From JACNKJ01 sp964344565 (GTDB lineage: Bacteria > Krumholzibacteriota > Krumholzibacteriia > JACNKJ01), in assembly GCA_964344565.1 (NCBI GenBank), contig CAYFNT010000008.1, forward strand, positions 1 to 64,000: 64,000 nucleotides of DNA. The letters are read 5' to 3'. Shown here one piece after another: positions 8,760 to 17,913 of this stretch. The notes beneath the pieces are model-generated. The model was not told where the DNA came from and did not search any database. It saw only the letters and a list, made by a program, of their open reading frames with translations. Made by a program: the position numbers and the translations under genes. Positions within the stretch are counted from its first letter, which is position 1. Each line of letters starts with the position of its first letter.

Positions 8760-10388
8760 GTGATAAGAGTTTTTTTGATATCAATTCTGGAACTTCTACT
8801 CCTGCTTACTATCGCGCAGGGTGCGACGCTCCATGTCTTTCCCGATGGCTCAGGGCTTTACCCAACAATTCAGAACGCGATCGATGCTGCCCAGCCACTT
8901 GATACGGTTCTTCTCTATCCCGGGACCTTTAAGGGTGAAGGTAACAGAAGAATGGATTTTGGGGGAAAGGACCTTGTGCTAAGAGGCAATGGTGCCAAGG
9001 AACAGATTGTCCTAGATTGCGAGTTTGAAGATTTAGGTGTGTATCTGCACACTGGGGAATCATCAAACTCTGTGTTGGAAGGGTTTACAGTAGCACATGG
9101 AAAGAACCTCCCAGGCTACAACGGAGGAGGAATTGTCTGTGAATCTTCCACACCAATTCTAAGGAACCTAATCTTAAAAGATAACTCTGGCGCATATAGC
9201 TCTGGTTTGCTTCTCGATCATGCTTCTGTAGTGGTTGAAAGCACGGTTTTTGAAGGAAATGAAGCACAAGTAAATGCTGGCGCTGTTGGAATCTATTGGT
9301 CCAGTCCACAATTCCGAGATGTACATTTCATTGATAACACAGCTTACTATCAGGGTGGAGCAGTCTATTGCGGAACAGAGAGCGGAGGAGAGTTCGTGTC
9401 TTGTGTGTTCATAGGTTCAACGGCGTCACAAGAAGGAGGAGCCCTCCTAGTGGGATCATGGTGCAGTACGGTTTTCCGAGATTGTCAGTTCATCGACAAT
9501 AGTGGAAAGTACGGCGGTGCCGTGTACTACGGCCAGGGCAGCTCCCAGTTTTTCGACTGCGTTTTCATGGGCAATTCAGCGGAGCTGAGGGGCGGCGCTA
9601 TTAGATTCGATTACCCGCCTCTAGAGGATTCACCCCTTATCTCCTCCTGCTTGTTCTACGGCAACAGCAGTGGCGCAATTGGCGGGGCCATCATGACGGG
9701 AGGCGGTGCTACGCCGATCATTTCGGGGTGTACCATCTTGGCCAGCCTGGGGTCAGGGAATGGCGCGAGTGGGATTGCAAGCACTACCTCTTCCAGCCCG
9801 GTAGTCGAAAACACCATCATAGCCTTCAACCAAGGGCCCGGTATTTACCTGGGCCAGGCGGGCGCCAGCCTGGAGATCTATTGCAGCGATGTGTATGGCA
9901 ATGAGGGGGGAAACTACACGGGTGAACTAGGTGACCAGACAGGCTTGAACGGAAACATCTCCGAGAACCCCCTTTTCTGCGACTATGAGAACTGGATCCT
10001 CACACTCGCCGAGCAATCGCCCTGCCTGCCGGAGAACAACGACTGCGGCGTGCTCATGGGCGCCCTCGGCATGGATTGCACCCTAACGGCGGTCGAGGAC
10101 CTGCCAGCATCGAGGATGCAACTCCTGCCCTGCTTTCCCAACCCCTTCAACCCGGTGACCACCGTCTCGCTTCAGCTCCAGGAGGCGGCTGAAGTCGATC
10201 TGGCCATCTGCGATGTTGCCGGACGCCGAGTGAAAGGGCTCCACAATGGTTGGCTGAGCGCGGGCTACCATGACCTCATGTGGCGCGGCCGGGACGATGC
10301 CGGCCGGGATGTCCCCAGCGGCATCTATTTCGTGGTTCTCGACAGCCCAGCGGGCCACTCCTCACGGAAGATCACCCTGCTTCGCTGA
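8760..10388 (+). CDS. Secreted right-handed beta-helix protein with FlgD/T9SS-type C-terminal module
   Basis: A 542-residue protein. GTG at 8760 is chosen because GGAG lies 7 nt upstream and the product then starts with a signal peptide (VFLISILELLLLLTIAQGA). ATLHVFPDGSGLYPTIQNAIDAA opens a pectin-lyase-like helix built of C-x-F-x-x-N/D-x-x-x-GGA repeats to about residue 440. Then VLMGALGMDC leads to a linker and a C-terminal module with CFPNPFNPVTTVSLQL, a GRRVKGL strand, GIYFVVLD and final KITLLR. Codon use changes along the gene: the first half is AT-rich (about 42% G+C by hand count at 9001-9060), the end about 62% (10201-10260). It resembles the protein at 3942-5120 except for the tail. 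Confidence 0.88.
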   Translation: MIRVFLISILELLLLLTIAQGATLHVFPDGSGLYPTIQNAIDAAQPLDTVLLYPGTFKGEGNRRMDFGGKDLVLRGNGAKEQIVLDCEFEDLGVYLHTGESSNSVLEGFTVAHGKNLPGYNGGGIVCESSTPILRNLILKDNSGAYSSGLLLDHASVVVESTVFEGNEAQVNAGAVGIYWSSPQFRDVHFIDNTAYYQGGAVYCGTESGGEFVSCVFIGSTASQEGGALLVGSWCSTVFRDCQFIDNSGKYGGAVYYGQGSSQFFDCVFMGNSAELRGGAIRFDYPPLEDSPLISSCLFYGNSSGAIGGAIMTGGGATPIISGCTILASLGSGNGASGIASTTSSSPVVENTIIAFNQGPGIYLGQAGASLEIYCSDVYGNEGGNYTGELGDQTGLNGNISENPLFCDYENWILTLAEQSPCLPENNDCGVLMGALGMDCTLTAVEDLPASRMQLLPCFPNPFNPVTTVSLQLQEAAEVDLAICDVAGRRVKGLHNGWLSAGYHDLMWRGRDDAGRDVPSGIYFVVLDSPAGHSSRKITLLR

Positions 10389-10546
10389 GTCCTAGAGATC
10401 CCAATCCTTTCCATCCGCTTCCGACACCACCCGAAACCGTCTCAGAATGCCCTTGCCGTCCTGGCAGGGGAGTTGCATGCTTGGAGGGCCTCGAGCTTCG
10501 GGCCCCGGGTCTCAGGTCAGAGTAAACCATTACCACTACGGTGTTT

Positions 10547-12016
10547 ATGAGTCAGAAGCCGGAAAAGAACAGAGAGCGCGGGCCGGTGCCCATCCACCGG
10601 TACGAGCAGTTCATCCCCCATGAGAGCCGGATCTTCGTGAACCGGAATCTCAAGATGGACTCCATCCACTGGATCGGCTTCGACATGGACCACACCCTGG
10701 CCCTCTACAACCGCAACTTCATCGAGGCCCTGGCCTTCGATCTGGCGCGGGAGGCGCTCATCCGCGAGCGGGGCTACCCCGAGGCTCTGCGCGAGGCGCG
10801 CTACGATCCGGCCTTCGGTATCCGCGGCCTGGTAGTGGACAAGCAGCGCGGCAACATCCTCAAGATGGACCAGTTCAGCTACGTGGCCCACGCCTACCAC
10901 GGCAAGGCGCCCATGGATCGGGAGAAGCGCAAGAGCATCTACAGCCCGCGCACGCTCACGCTCTCGGACGAGCGCTACTGGACCAGCGACACCCTCTTCG
11001 GCCTGCCCGAGGTATCCCTCTACGCCAGCGCGGTGGAGGTTCTGGAGAACGCGCCCGGGGAGTTCGACACCTGGAAGCTTTTCGACGACATCCGCTATTC
11101 GGTGGACCTGGTTCACCGGGACGGCTCGCTGAAGAAGATCATCCTCGAACGACTGAGCGAGTGCTTCCTGCGCGACCCCTCGCTTCCCGCCACCCTCGCG
11201 CGCTTCCGCCGGGCGGGTCATCGCCTCTTCCTGCTCACCAACAGTGACTACGAATACACCGACAAGGTTCTCACCCATGTGCTCGGCGGCATGGGCGCGA
11301 AGGACTGGTGGGAGTACTTCGACCTGGTCGTCGTGGAATCCAAGAAGCCCGACTTCTTCCACCGTCGCTTGCGTTGGAAGAGCCTCTCGCCCAAGGACCA
11401 CGACGTGCCCACCTTCTCGGGCGGCAACTTCCGGATCCTCGAGCAGCAGATCGGAGCGCTGGGGGACCGCATCCTATACATCGGCGACCACATCTTCGGC
11501 GACATCCTGCGCTCGAAGAAGGCCAGCGGCTGGCGCACCTGCATGATCGTGGAGGAGCTGCACCACGAGATTCGCGCGGGGGCGGCCAACGAGGAGATCC
11601 GCCAGGAGCTCGACCAGCTGCAGGACGCCAACGGCAGTCTCTTGCAGCAGCTCGATCAGGTGCGGCGGCGACATCAGGACCTGCGCGACCGCAAGCTCTC
11701 GCAGTACCGCTCGCTCAACGGCGATCAACTGGCGGACCTGGACAAGGAGATCGAGCTCACGGCCCGCGAGGAGCGCGAGCTGGAGGAACAGCTTACGGCG
11801 AACCTGATGCTCATCAAGGGCGCGGAGGATCGCGCGGCCCGGCGCTTCAACGACTACTGGGGCGCGCTCTGCAAGGTGGACAACGAAATCAGCCTCTTCG
11901 CCGCCCAGATCAGGGACTACGCCTGCGTCTACACCTCGCGGGCGAGCAACTTCCTGCACTATCCCCCGGACCGCTACTTCCGCAGTCCCATGGAATTCAT
12001 GCCCCACGAGATCTAG
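10547..12016 (+). CDS. HAD-superfamily 5'-nucleotidase (cytosolic purine 5'-nucleotidase type)
   Basis: A 489-residue protein of the HAD-IG 5'-nucleotidase family (NT5C2-like), which dephosphorylates purine nucleoside monophosphates. HAD motif I is GFDMDHTLALY (nucleophile Asp near residue 46, acid Asp near 48), motif II is LFLLTNSD, and motif IV is YIGDHIFGDI. The cap region between is typical. A coiled coil rich in Glu, Leu and Gln spans roughly residues 350-425. ATG at 10547 follows a possible GTG start two codons upstream; neither has a clear ribosome site. Its TAG stop shares the palindrome CTAG with the stop of the convergent GH13 gene. Confidence 0.88.
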   Translation: MSQKPEKNRERGPVPIHRYEQFIPHESRIFVNRNLKMDSIHWIGFDMDHTLALYNRNFIEALAFDLAREALIRERGYPEALREARYDPAFGIRGLVVDKQRGNILKMDQFSYVAHAYHGKAPMDREKRKSIYSPRTLTLSDERYWTSDTLFGLPEVSLYASAVEVLENAPGEFDTWKLFDDIRYSVDLVHRDGSLKKIILERLSECFLRDPSLPATLARFRRAGHRLFLLTNSDYEYTDKVLTHVLGGMGAKDWWEYFDLVVVESKKPDFFHRRLRWKSLSPKDHDVPTFSGGNFRILEQQIGALGDRILYIGDHIFGDILRSKKASGWRTCMIVEELHHEIRAGAANEEIRQELDQLQDANGSLLQQLDQVRRRHQDLRDRKLSQYRSLNGDQLADLDKEIELTAREERELEEQLTANLMLIKGAEDRAARRFNDYWGALCKVDNEISLFAAQIRDYACVYTSRASNFLHYPPDRYFRSPMEFMPHEI

Positions 12017-14484
12017 CGCAGCAGCACCAGCTTCCCGGTCTCCGCTTCACCCGACACGCTCAGCTTCATCAGATAGACGCCCGAGGCGAGTTCTTCGCCT
12101 GCCTCGCCGCGACCCTGCCAGACTATCTCATGTCGTCCGGCGTTCATCGTCCCGTCGACGAGGGTCGCCACCTTTCGCCCGTCGGCGTCGAAGATCTCCA
12201 GGCGCAGGGCTTCCGCGCGGGGAAGCTCGAAGGCGATGGAGGTCCAGGGGTTGAAGGGGTTCGGCCAGGCGCCCAGGAGCCGCGGAGGACCGGCCGCTTC
12301 GCCGTCCTCGGGCACGGAGACCTGCTCGCCGAGGCGCAGTACGATGAGCCCCATCTGCGGAATGTCGAGCATGGCCGACTGGTCGAAGCCGTCGTAGGAT
12401 ACCGCTTCGCTGTGGATATCGCCGGCGTTCACCAGGCCGTTTCCGTCGTAGGCCGCGTCCTGGCTGTTGATGGCCTCGTGCCAGATGCCCGCCTGGGGCA
12501 GGCCGAGCCGGTAGCCCGTGTAGTCGGCGTTCGAGAAGTTGGCCACGACCACCACGACCTCGCCCTCGGCCCAGCGCTGGAAGGCGATGAGGTTGCCGCT
12601 CTCGTTGAGGTGGAAGACGTCCTGGGGCGCGTCGGCGTGAAGCGCCGGAATCGACTTGCGCAGGCCGATGAGGTCGCGGAAGTAGTCGAAGGTGCCGCGG
12701 TAGGTGTCCTTCTTCGACCAGTCGATGCGATTGGCGGAGTCGGTGCCGAAGTCGGTGTCCTCCAGCCATTCGCTTCCCATGAGCATGGCGGGAATGCCCG
12801 GAGCCGTGAGCACGAGGCCCTGACCCAGCTTGATGCGTCCGCGGGCGTAGATGTCGTCGTGGGGGAAGCTGCCGTCGATGCTCTTGACCATGCGCTGGCC
12901 GCCGCTGGTGGGCCAGGCCTCGTCGTGGAGTTCCAGGTAGTTGGTCACGTAGCGGCCGCTCAGGTACTCGCCGCCGCCGTTGACGATATTGCGGATCTTC
13001 CACATCTCCGGGTCGCCGAAGGACGCGTCGAAGATCTCCTCGCGCAGACGGTCGGTGAACTCGTCGTAGTACTGCGAGTCGAAGCCCGCGCCGCCCAGGT
13101 CGCCGGGACGCGTGATCCAGCTGTTGTCGGGAAGCTGCTCGGCGATGGCGATCTTGTCGATCCAGCGGCGGTCCATCTCGTAGTTGAGCCACTGCATGAG
13201 GCTCCAGCCCGCGGCCTCCTGGGGCGGGATGTTCATGTAGCTGGTGGCGTCCATGCGGAAGCCGTCCAGGCGATACTCCTCCAGCCACATGCGCGCGCTC
13301 TCGATGAAGTACTCGCGCACGGCCGTGCGGTCGAAGTCGGCCTGGCTGCCCCAGGGCGTCTCGACCGCCGGATCGTCGAAGTAGATCTGGGTGCCGTCGT
13401 ACCACCAGAGGAAGTTGTCGGTGTGGGAGAAGTGGTTCCAGACGATGTCCAGCAGCACGGCGATGCCCTCGGCATGCAGCGCGTCGATCATCTGCTTGAG
13501 TTCATCGGGGCTGCCGTAGATCCACTCGGGCGCCCAGGCGCTGACCGGATTGTAGCCCGCCGAATGGTCGCCGGGAAATTCCGTGAAGGGATTGAACATC
13601 ACCGCGTTCACGCCCAGCTCGGCCAGGTGGCCGGCGCGAGCGGCGACCTCGGGGTAGCCCGCGGGGAAGGGCGCAGCGCCGTAGGGATCGTTGCGCCCGG
13701 CGAAGGTTCCGATGTGGAGCTGGTAGACGACCATCTCCTCGAACCAGGGCACCTGGAAGTCGTCCACCTGCCAGTCGTAGGCCATGGGATCGACGACGAA
13801 GGCGTTGTAGTTGTTGCCGGGATTCAGGCGCCGCGCCCGCGCGTCCGTGTTCCAGTGACTGTTCTGGAAGAAGTACTTGTACATGTCGCCGGCCTCGGCC
13901 TCGGGCACGTGGAGCACGAAGTGCTCGCCCACCTTCACCATGGGATCGCCGGTGGACCAGCCGTTGAATTCGCCGCGCACGTGGCAGCTCGTGCGGTCGG
14001 GCGACCAGACCTTGAACACGACACCTCCGCCGGGCAGCGGCGTGGCGCCCACGGGAGCGTGACTCAGGATCTCGAAGTCCACCACGAAGCCGCCGTCGGC
14101 GGGGGACTCGTCGGAAACTCCCGAAGCGCTCAGGTAGTCGATGTCGGCCCCGTCGGTCAACTCGAACCAGTAGAGCTGGGACGTGGCGCCGGTGGCGGGC
14201 AGCGTGGCCTCCCAGATCTCGTAGGGACCGCGTAGCTCCGCCGGAGAGGCGTCGATCCACTGGACCGTACCGTCGTCCACCTGCACCCGCAGGGCTTCGA
14301 GGTCGCCGGCGTAGGCGGCCATTCTCACGGTGAAGGACTGTCCGTCCACCGGGCAGAGCGGGCGCGTGTCGAGGTCGGGCAGGTGGGAGATGCCGTTCCA
14401 TTCCACCTCGCCGTCCAGATCGGCGGCGAGAGCGGTGGATGCGAAGAGAATCAGGGCGATGAGGATTGTCTTGGGGAGATTCAT
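12013..14484 (-). CDS. Secreted GH13 alpha-glucan-active enzyme with CBM48-like and FlgD-type modules
   Basis: An 823-residue exported protein. Start 14484 gives a signal peptide (TILIALILFASTALA). An N-terminal Ig-like stretch is followed by VVFKVWSPDRTSCHVRGEFNGWS, typical of CBM48/isoamylase-N modules, then a GH13 barrel: LDIVWNHFSH, DGFRMDA (nucleophile Asp near residue 412), AIAEQLPD (acid/base Glu near 449) and LELHDEAW (third Asp near 521). It resembles branching enzymes and related amylases. A C-domain follows, then WPNPFNPWTSIAFEL, a GRKVATLV strand, SGVYLMKL and final KLVLLR, the FlgD/T9SS-type module. It probably acts on alpha-glucans outside the inner membrane. A good promoter lies at 14522-14550. 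Confidence 0.9.
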   Translation of the reverse strand: MNLPKTILIALILFASTALAADLDGEVEWNGISHLPDLDTRPLCPVDGQSFTVRMAAYAGDLEALRVQVDDGTVQWIDASPAELRGPYEIWEATLPATGATSQLYWFELTDGADIDYLSASGVSDESPADGGFVVDFEILSHAPVGATPLPGGGVVFKVWSPDRTSCHVRGEFNGWSTGDPMVKVGEHFVLHVPEAEAGDMYKYFFQNSHWNTDARARRLNPGNNYNAFVVDPMAYDWQVDDFQVPWFEEMVVYQLHIGTFAGRNDPYGAAPFPAGYPEVAARAGHLAELGVNAVMFNPFTEFPGDHSAGYNPVSAWAPEWIYGSPDELKQMIDALHAEGIAVLLDIVWNHFSHTDNFLWWYDGTQIYFDDPAVETPWGSQADFDRTAVREYFIESARMWLEEYRLDGFRMDATSYMNIPPQEAAGWSLMQWLNYEMDRRWIDKIAIAEQLPDNSWITRPGDLGGAGFDSQYYDEFTDRLREEIFDASFGDPEMWKIRNIVNGGGEYLSGRYVTNYLELHDEAWPTSGGQRMVKSIDGSFPHDDIYARGRIKLGQGLVLTAPGIPAMLMGSEWLEDTDFGTDSANRIDWSKKDTYRGTFDYFRDLIGLRKSIPALHADAPQDVFHLNESGNLIAFQRWAEGEVVVVVANFSNADYTGYRLGLPQAGIWHEAINSQDAAYDGNGLVNAGDIHSEAVSYDGFDQSAMLDIPQMGLIVLRLGEQVSVPEDGEAAGPPRLLGAWPNPFNPWTSIAFELPRAEALRLEIFDADGRKVATLVDGTMNAGRHEIVWQGRGEAGEELASGVYLMKLSVSGEAETGKLVLLR

Positions 14485-14521
14485 GGCTGCCGATCGGGAG
14501 GAGGTGGTGAGAGGACCTCTA

Positions 14522-14550
14522 ATTATACCTCTCCCGGGGGCCGCGGACAA
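14522..14550 (-). promoter_or_regulatory. Promoter of the GH13 gene (TTGTCC-17-TATAAT)
   Basis: On the minus strand, -35 TTGTCC (14550-14545) and -10 TATAAT (14527-14522) are 17 bp apart, 38 bp before the ATG at 14484. Confidence 0.7.
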
Positions 14551-14610
14551 TCCCGCCGCTAGCCCCCTTCGGGGGCGAGAGCCTTGCTGCGATGAAATGG
14601 GATAGCCGCG

Positions 14611-14847
14611 CTACTTGCTCGCGACGAAGGCGAGGATCTTCCCGACGCTGTCGAGATTGTCGAGGTTGACCTCGGTGGCGCCGATCTTGATGTCGGCTTC
14701 TTTCTCGATGAAGGCGATCATCTCGACCATGTTGAAGGAGTCGATGAGCGAGGTGGAGATGATGGGGGTGTCGTCCTGGATCTCCTCGAGGTCCAGATCG
14801 AGCTCGTTCTCGAAGAATTCCAGAAGCGATTCCTTGCTGAAGGCCAT
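14611..14847 (-). CDS. Acyl carrier protein, DltC-like
   Basis: A 78-residue acidic helical protein. SLIDSFNMVEMIAFIEKE holds the DSF serine that would carry 4'-phosphopantetheine (usual motif DSL/DSM/DSF). ATG at 14847 is chosen because GAGG is then 6 nt upstream; a second ATG two codons earlier has no spacing. It is the last gene of the dlt-like run, 34 bp after the AMP-ligase gene. By analogy with DltC it would carry the activated acyl or aminoacyl group from the ligase to the MBOAT. The length (about 80 residues) fits DltC-type carriers. Confidence 0.88.
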   Translation of the reverse strand: MAFSKESLLEFFENELDLDLEEIQDDTPIISTSLIDSFNMVEMIAFIEKEADIKIGATEVNLDNLDSVGKILAFVASK

Positions 14848-14881
14848 GTTCATCCTCGTCGGCTGGGTTCGGGTCGAGATC

Positions 14882-16471
14882 TCAATTGATAAGACCCGCG
14901 GCGCGATCCTGCAAGGCCTTTAGATCGGGTTTGTTGGTGCCGGTGCGGGGCATGGCGGGCAGCAATTCCACCCGCGAGGGCACCATGTAGGCGGGCAGGC
15001 GCGCGTTCAGTTCCTTGCGGATCCTGCGCTCCTCGAGCTCGGCTCCCGCAGCGGCCACGGCGAAGGCGACGAGCTCGGTGTCGCCGTCCTCCTTCTTCAC
15101 GCCCACCACCTGGGCCTCGGCCAGGCCCTCGATCTCGAGCATCTGATCGATGATCTCTCCGGGATAGATGCGGTTGCCCATGACCTTGAGCATGCGATCC
15201 TTGCGTCCGGAGAGGGTGAGGTAGCCCTCGGCGTCGAGGCTTCCCATGTCGCCGGTGAAGATGATCTTCACGTTGTCGTCGCCCTCGCCGAAGAAGGGGT
15301 TGGGCCGCAGCTTCGAGTCGGTGTCGCCGTCGCCTAGGTAGCCGAGCATGGCGCCCAGGCCGCCGTGGAGGATCTCGCCGGTCTCACCGGGGGCGCAGGG
15401 CCGGCCCGACTCGTCCACCACGTAGAGCTTCACCGTGGCGTAGGCGCGGCCCACGCTGGCGGGGTGGCTGTCGAACTCCTCGGGTCCGAGCGAGCTCGCG
15501 CGGAAGGCCTCGGTCTGTCCGTAGGTCTTGAAGATGCCGGCATGGGGCGAGAGTTTTGGCAGGCGCTTCAGGTCGCGGTCGGCCAGATCGCCGCCGGACA
15601 CGGTGATGTAGCGCAGGTCGGCGTGATCTTCGCCGAAGCGCAGGTCGGCGTTCATCATGTCCATCCAGATGGCGGGCACGGCGGAGATGCCCGTGACCTT
15701 GAAGTCGGCGGCGACCTTGAGGATGTCCGCCGGCAGCCAGCTTTCCAGCAGCACCAGGGTGGCGCCCGCGGCGAGGCAGCTCATGAGCTGGTTCAGGCCC
15801 ACGTCGAAACTGAAGGGCAGGATGCTGAGCAGCACGTCGTCCTCGCCGAGGCCGTACCATTCCACTTCCGAGACCGCGCGTTCGGCCAGATCCCCCGCGC
15901 TGATGAGCACGCCCTTGGGCGTGCCGGTGGATCCCGAGGTGAAGAGGCAGCAGCCGGGCGCATCGGGATCATAGGCCGGCGGATCGCCGGCCGGTGCGAG
16001 GGCCTCGCCCAAGGGCGAGGCGACGGGCAGCTTCGACAGGGGCTTCTTGAAAGGCCCCTCGGTCTCGCCCGTGGTCCACCAGGCGCAACCTGTGATGGAT
16101 GCGCCTTCTTCGAGCCCCGCCTTCAGAGCCATGGCTCCGGGTCCGTCGATGATGCCGCGCTTCGCTCCGGACAGCTCCAGCACCTTTTCCACCTGCGGCG
16201 CTCGCAGCTTTCGATTGAGGAAGGCGAAGACGCGGCCGGAGCCGAGACATCCCAGCATGGCGGCGATGCCCTCGGCTGATTTCGCGGCGAAGATGGGAAG
16301 GTGCGCGCCGGCTGGCAGTTCCGAGTGGAGGGTCGTGGCCGCCCGAGCGGCCATGTCGGCCAGCTCGCCGTAGGTGGTGGGCAGGGGATCCCCGCCGCCG
16401 ATCTGCCAGAGCGCGATCTTGTCGGGCCTCGCGCGACCGTGCTGGAGGACTCGCTCGTAGAGGCTCGTCAT
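14882..16471 (-). CDS. AMP-forming acyl/aminoacyl-carrier-protein ligase, DltA-like
   Basis: A 529-residue ANL-superfamily enzyme that would adenylate an acid with ATP and load it on the adjacent carrier protein. Core motifs: CLFTSGSTGTPKGV (A3), FKTYGQTEAFRAS (A5), FTGDMGSLDAEGYLTLSGRKDRMLKVMGNRI (A7-A8, positions about 15350-15130 on the minus strand) and RTGTNKPDLKAL containing the A10 lysine. Overall architecture matches DltA and related free-standing ligases rather than an NRPS module (no condensation or carrier domain). The acid activated cannot be read from sequence: D-alanine is the DltA substrate, but other acids are possible. It lies 7 bp downstream of the MBOAT gene. Confidence 0.88.
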   Translation of the reverse strand: MTSLYERVLQHGRARPDKIALWQIGGGDPLPTTYGELADMAARAATTLHSELPAGAHLPIFAAKSAEGIAAMLGCLGSGRVFAFLNRKLRAPQVEKVLELSGAKRGIIDGPGAMALKAGLEEGASITGCAWWTTGETEGPFKKPLSKLPVASPLGEALAPAGDPPAYDPDAPGCCLFTSGSTGTPKGVLISAGDLAERAVSEVEWYGLGEDDVLLSILPFSFDVGLNQLMSCLAAGATLVLLESWLPADILKVAADFKVTGISAVPAIWMDMMNADLRFGEDHADLRYITVSGGDLADRDLKRLPKLSPHAGIFKTYGQTEAFRASSLGPEEFDSHPASVGRAYATVKLYVVDESGRPCAPGETGEILHGGLGAMLGYLGDGDTDSKLRPNPFFGEGDDNVKIIFTGDMGSLDAEGYLTLSGRKDRMLKVMGNRIYPGEIIDQMLEIEGLAEAQVVGVKKEDGDTELVAFAVAAAGAELEERRIRKELNARLPAYMVPSRVELLPAMPRTGTNKPDLKALQDRAAGLIN

Positions 16472-16478
16472 GACTCTC

Positions 16479-17672
16479 CTAGGCGGGCAGGTCGATGGAG
16501 ACGAGCTTGGCCAGGATGCGCAGCGCGCCGTAGAGCGTGGCGTGCTGATAGGTCGTCGTGAAGGCGTAGCCCGCCACGATCCAGATCATGGTGGGCACGA
16601 TGCCCCAGTACTTCAGCACGGGCACCTTGTCGGGGAACTTGATCTTCCGCTTCCGCTTGAAGCGCGACCAGTTCAGGAAGATGACCAGACCCGTGGCGTG
16701 ATACCAGCCCCAGAAGAGCCAGTGGAAGGACCCCGCGTGCCAGAGGGCCATCACCGACATGGTGCTGTAGATGGCCAGGTAGGGGTTGCGCGTCAGCCCG
16801 ATCACCGGCAGGTAGATGTAGGCCTGCACCCAGTTCACCAGGGTGATGTGCCAGCGCTTCCAGAAGTTGCTCACGTTGGGCGCGATGACCGGCCAGTTGA
16901 AGTTCTCGGTGATGCGGATGCCGAAGAGCCGGCTGGCGCCGATGGCGATGTCGGAGTAGGCGCTGAAGTCCATGTAGACCAGCAGGAAGCTGATGGCCAG
17001 GAAGCCCCAGACCTTCCACACCGGCAGCACGTCGATGCGCTCCAGCAGCACCGAGGCGTCGGTGACCGCGCGCATGAGGGGCACGAGCACGAGCCCCGCG
17101 ATGGCGAACTTCTTGATGAGTCCGTACATGATGCGCGAGAGGCCGTGCACGATGGCGTCCAGGCTGGGCTTCTCGTCGCGGCTCTCCAGGAAGACGTCGA
17201 AGCGCTCGATGGGACCGGCCGTGAAGATGGGGAAGAAGAAGATGTAGAGGAAGAAGTTCTGCAGCGACCGGTCGGTCATGTTGCCGCGTCCCACCTCGAT
17301 GGCGTAGTGGATGAGCTTGAAGCTGAAGTAGCTGATGCCCAGCGGGATCACGTAGGTGCGTTCGATGTCCGTGGGCGAGAGGGCCGCGATGATCGGCGGG
17401 ATGTACTTGAAGAAGGCCAGGTAGCTCAGGATCGCGATGATGGAGGCAGGCACCACCCAGCGTCGCCATCCGCCGCCGCCCACGGCCTGGGGCGCGAAGT
17501 AGTAGAAGGCCAGGGCCCAGACCACCAGGGCCGTGGCGCTCATCCAGTCGAGGGTGGCGATGTAGACGTAGCTGCTCAGCGCCACCGCGCCGAAGCGGAA
17601 TCGCCGGGGCAGGATCCAGTAGAGGACCACGCTGCCGATGAGGAATAACCAGAATACGGGGGACTGGATCAT
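16479..17672 (-). CDS. MBOAT-family O-acyltransferase, DltB/AlgI-like
   Basis: A 397-residue membrane protein of the MBOAT family, which passes an acyl group across or at the membrane to an envelope polymer. Evidence: many hydrophobic segments, the signature FNWPVIAPNVSNFWKRWHITLVNWV (positions about 16890-16820), and VMALWHAGSFHWLFWGWYH containing the invariant catalytic His. LGISYFSFKLIHY and AGPIERFDVF are also typical. Its place between a DltX/DltD-like pair and an AMP ligase plus ACP makes DltB the best analogue. The final acceptor polymer is unknown, since no teichoic-acid genes are in view. Confidence 0.9.
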   Translation of the reverse strand: MIQSPVFWLFLIGSVVLYWILPRRFRFGAVALSSYVYIATLDWMSATALVVWALAFYYFAPQAVGGGGWRRWVVPASIIAILSYLAFFKYIPPIIAALSPTDIERTYVIPLGISYFSFKLIHYAIEVGRGNMTDRSLQNFFLYIFFFPIFTAGPIERFDVFLESRDEKPSLDAIVHGLSRIMYGLIKKFAIAGLVLVPLMRAVTDASVLLERIDVLPVWKVWGFLAISFLLVYMDFSAYSDIAIGASRLFGIRITENFNWPVIAPNVSNFWKRWHITLVNWVQAYIYLPVIGLTRNPYLAIYSTMSVMALWHAGSFHWLFWGWYHATGLVIFLNWSRFKRKRKIKFPDKVPVLKYWGIVPTMIWIVAGYAFTTTYQHATLYGALRILAKLVSIDLPA

Positions 17673-17712
17673 TTAGCGGCCTGCACAAAAACTGGGCTCG
17701 GTCGTGCTGGCA

Positions 17713-17913
17713 GGCACTTGCGAGCAGGACGAGGAACGAGGAGGCAGGTGATGCCCCTTCGCATCATCAACGACGAGTGACGATGGAATGCGACGCAAGT
17801 GCCGCCAGCCCTCTGGGTTCGCGTGCTTTGTGACCATCTGCTTCGTTTCTCCTCCTCCATGATACTCCTGTATCACGTTCGTCGTCGTGCCTCGCATCCG
17901 GTCACAAAGCACG
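17713..17913. repeat. Two tandem nested stem-loops in the dlt-like operon
   Basis: The 278-bp gap between the DltX-like and MBOAT genes holds two large inverted repeats of the same design. Hairpin A: outer arms GGCACTTGCG (17713-17722) and CGCAAGTGCC (17794-17803), enclosing TGATGC-CCCTTC-GCATCA (17749-17766). Hairpin B: 14-bp perfect outer arms CGTGCTTTGTGACC (17822-17835) and GGTCACAAAGCACG (17900-17913), enclosing TGATAC-TCCT-GTATCA (17860-17875). Each has about 24-27 nt between outer and inner stem. No U-run follows. This looks like a REP- or MITE-like element, or a structured RNA that tunes expression within the operon. Confidence 0.65.

Noticed and set aside
11308..14235. Very long plus-strand open frame (975 codons) antisense to the 5'-nucleotidase end and the GH13 gene
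   Set aside because: Composition is Gly/Arg/Val/His-rich with no domain, and the opposite strand encodes GH13 with catalytic motifs. It is a by-product of high-GC codon usage. The same reasoning removes other long antisense frames such as 6218-7789, 26072-27229, 27879-29603 and 31975-33400.
14562..14576. GCCCCC-TTC-GGGGGC hairpin after the ACP gene
   Set aside because: Only a 3-nt loop, short stem and no T-run on either strand; could contribute to termination but not supportable.
14611..16471. Reading the AMP ligase plus ACP as a mini NRPS or siderophore system
   Set aside because: No condensation, thioesterase or multi-domain module; the MBOAT, DltD-like and DltX-like neighbours fit the Dlt scheme.
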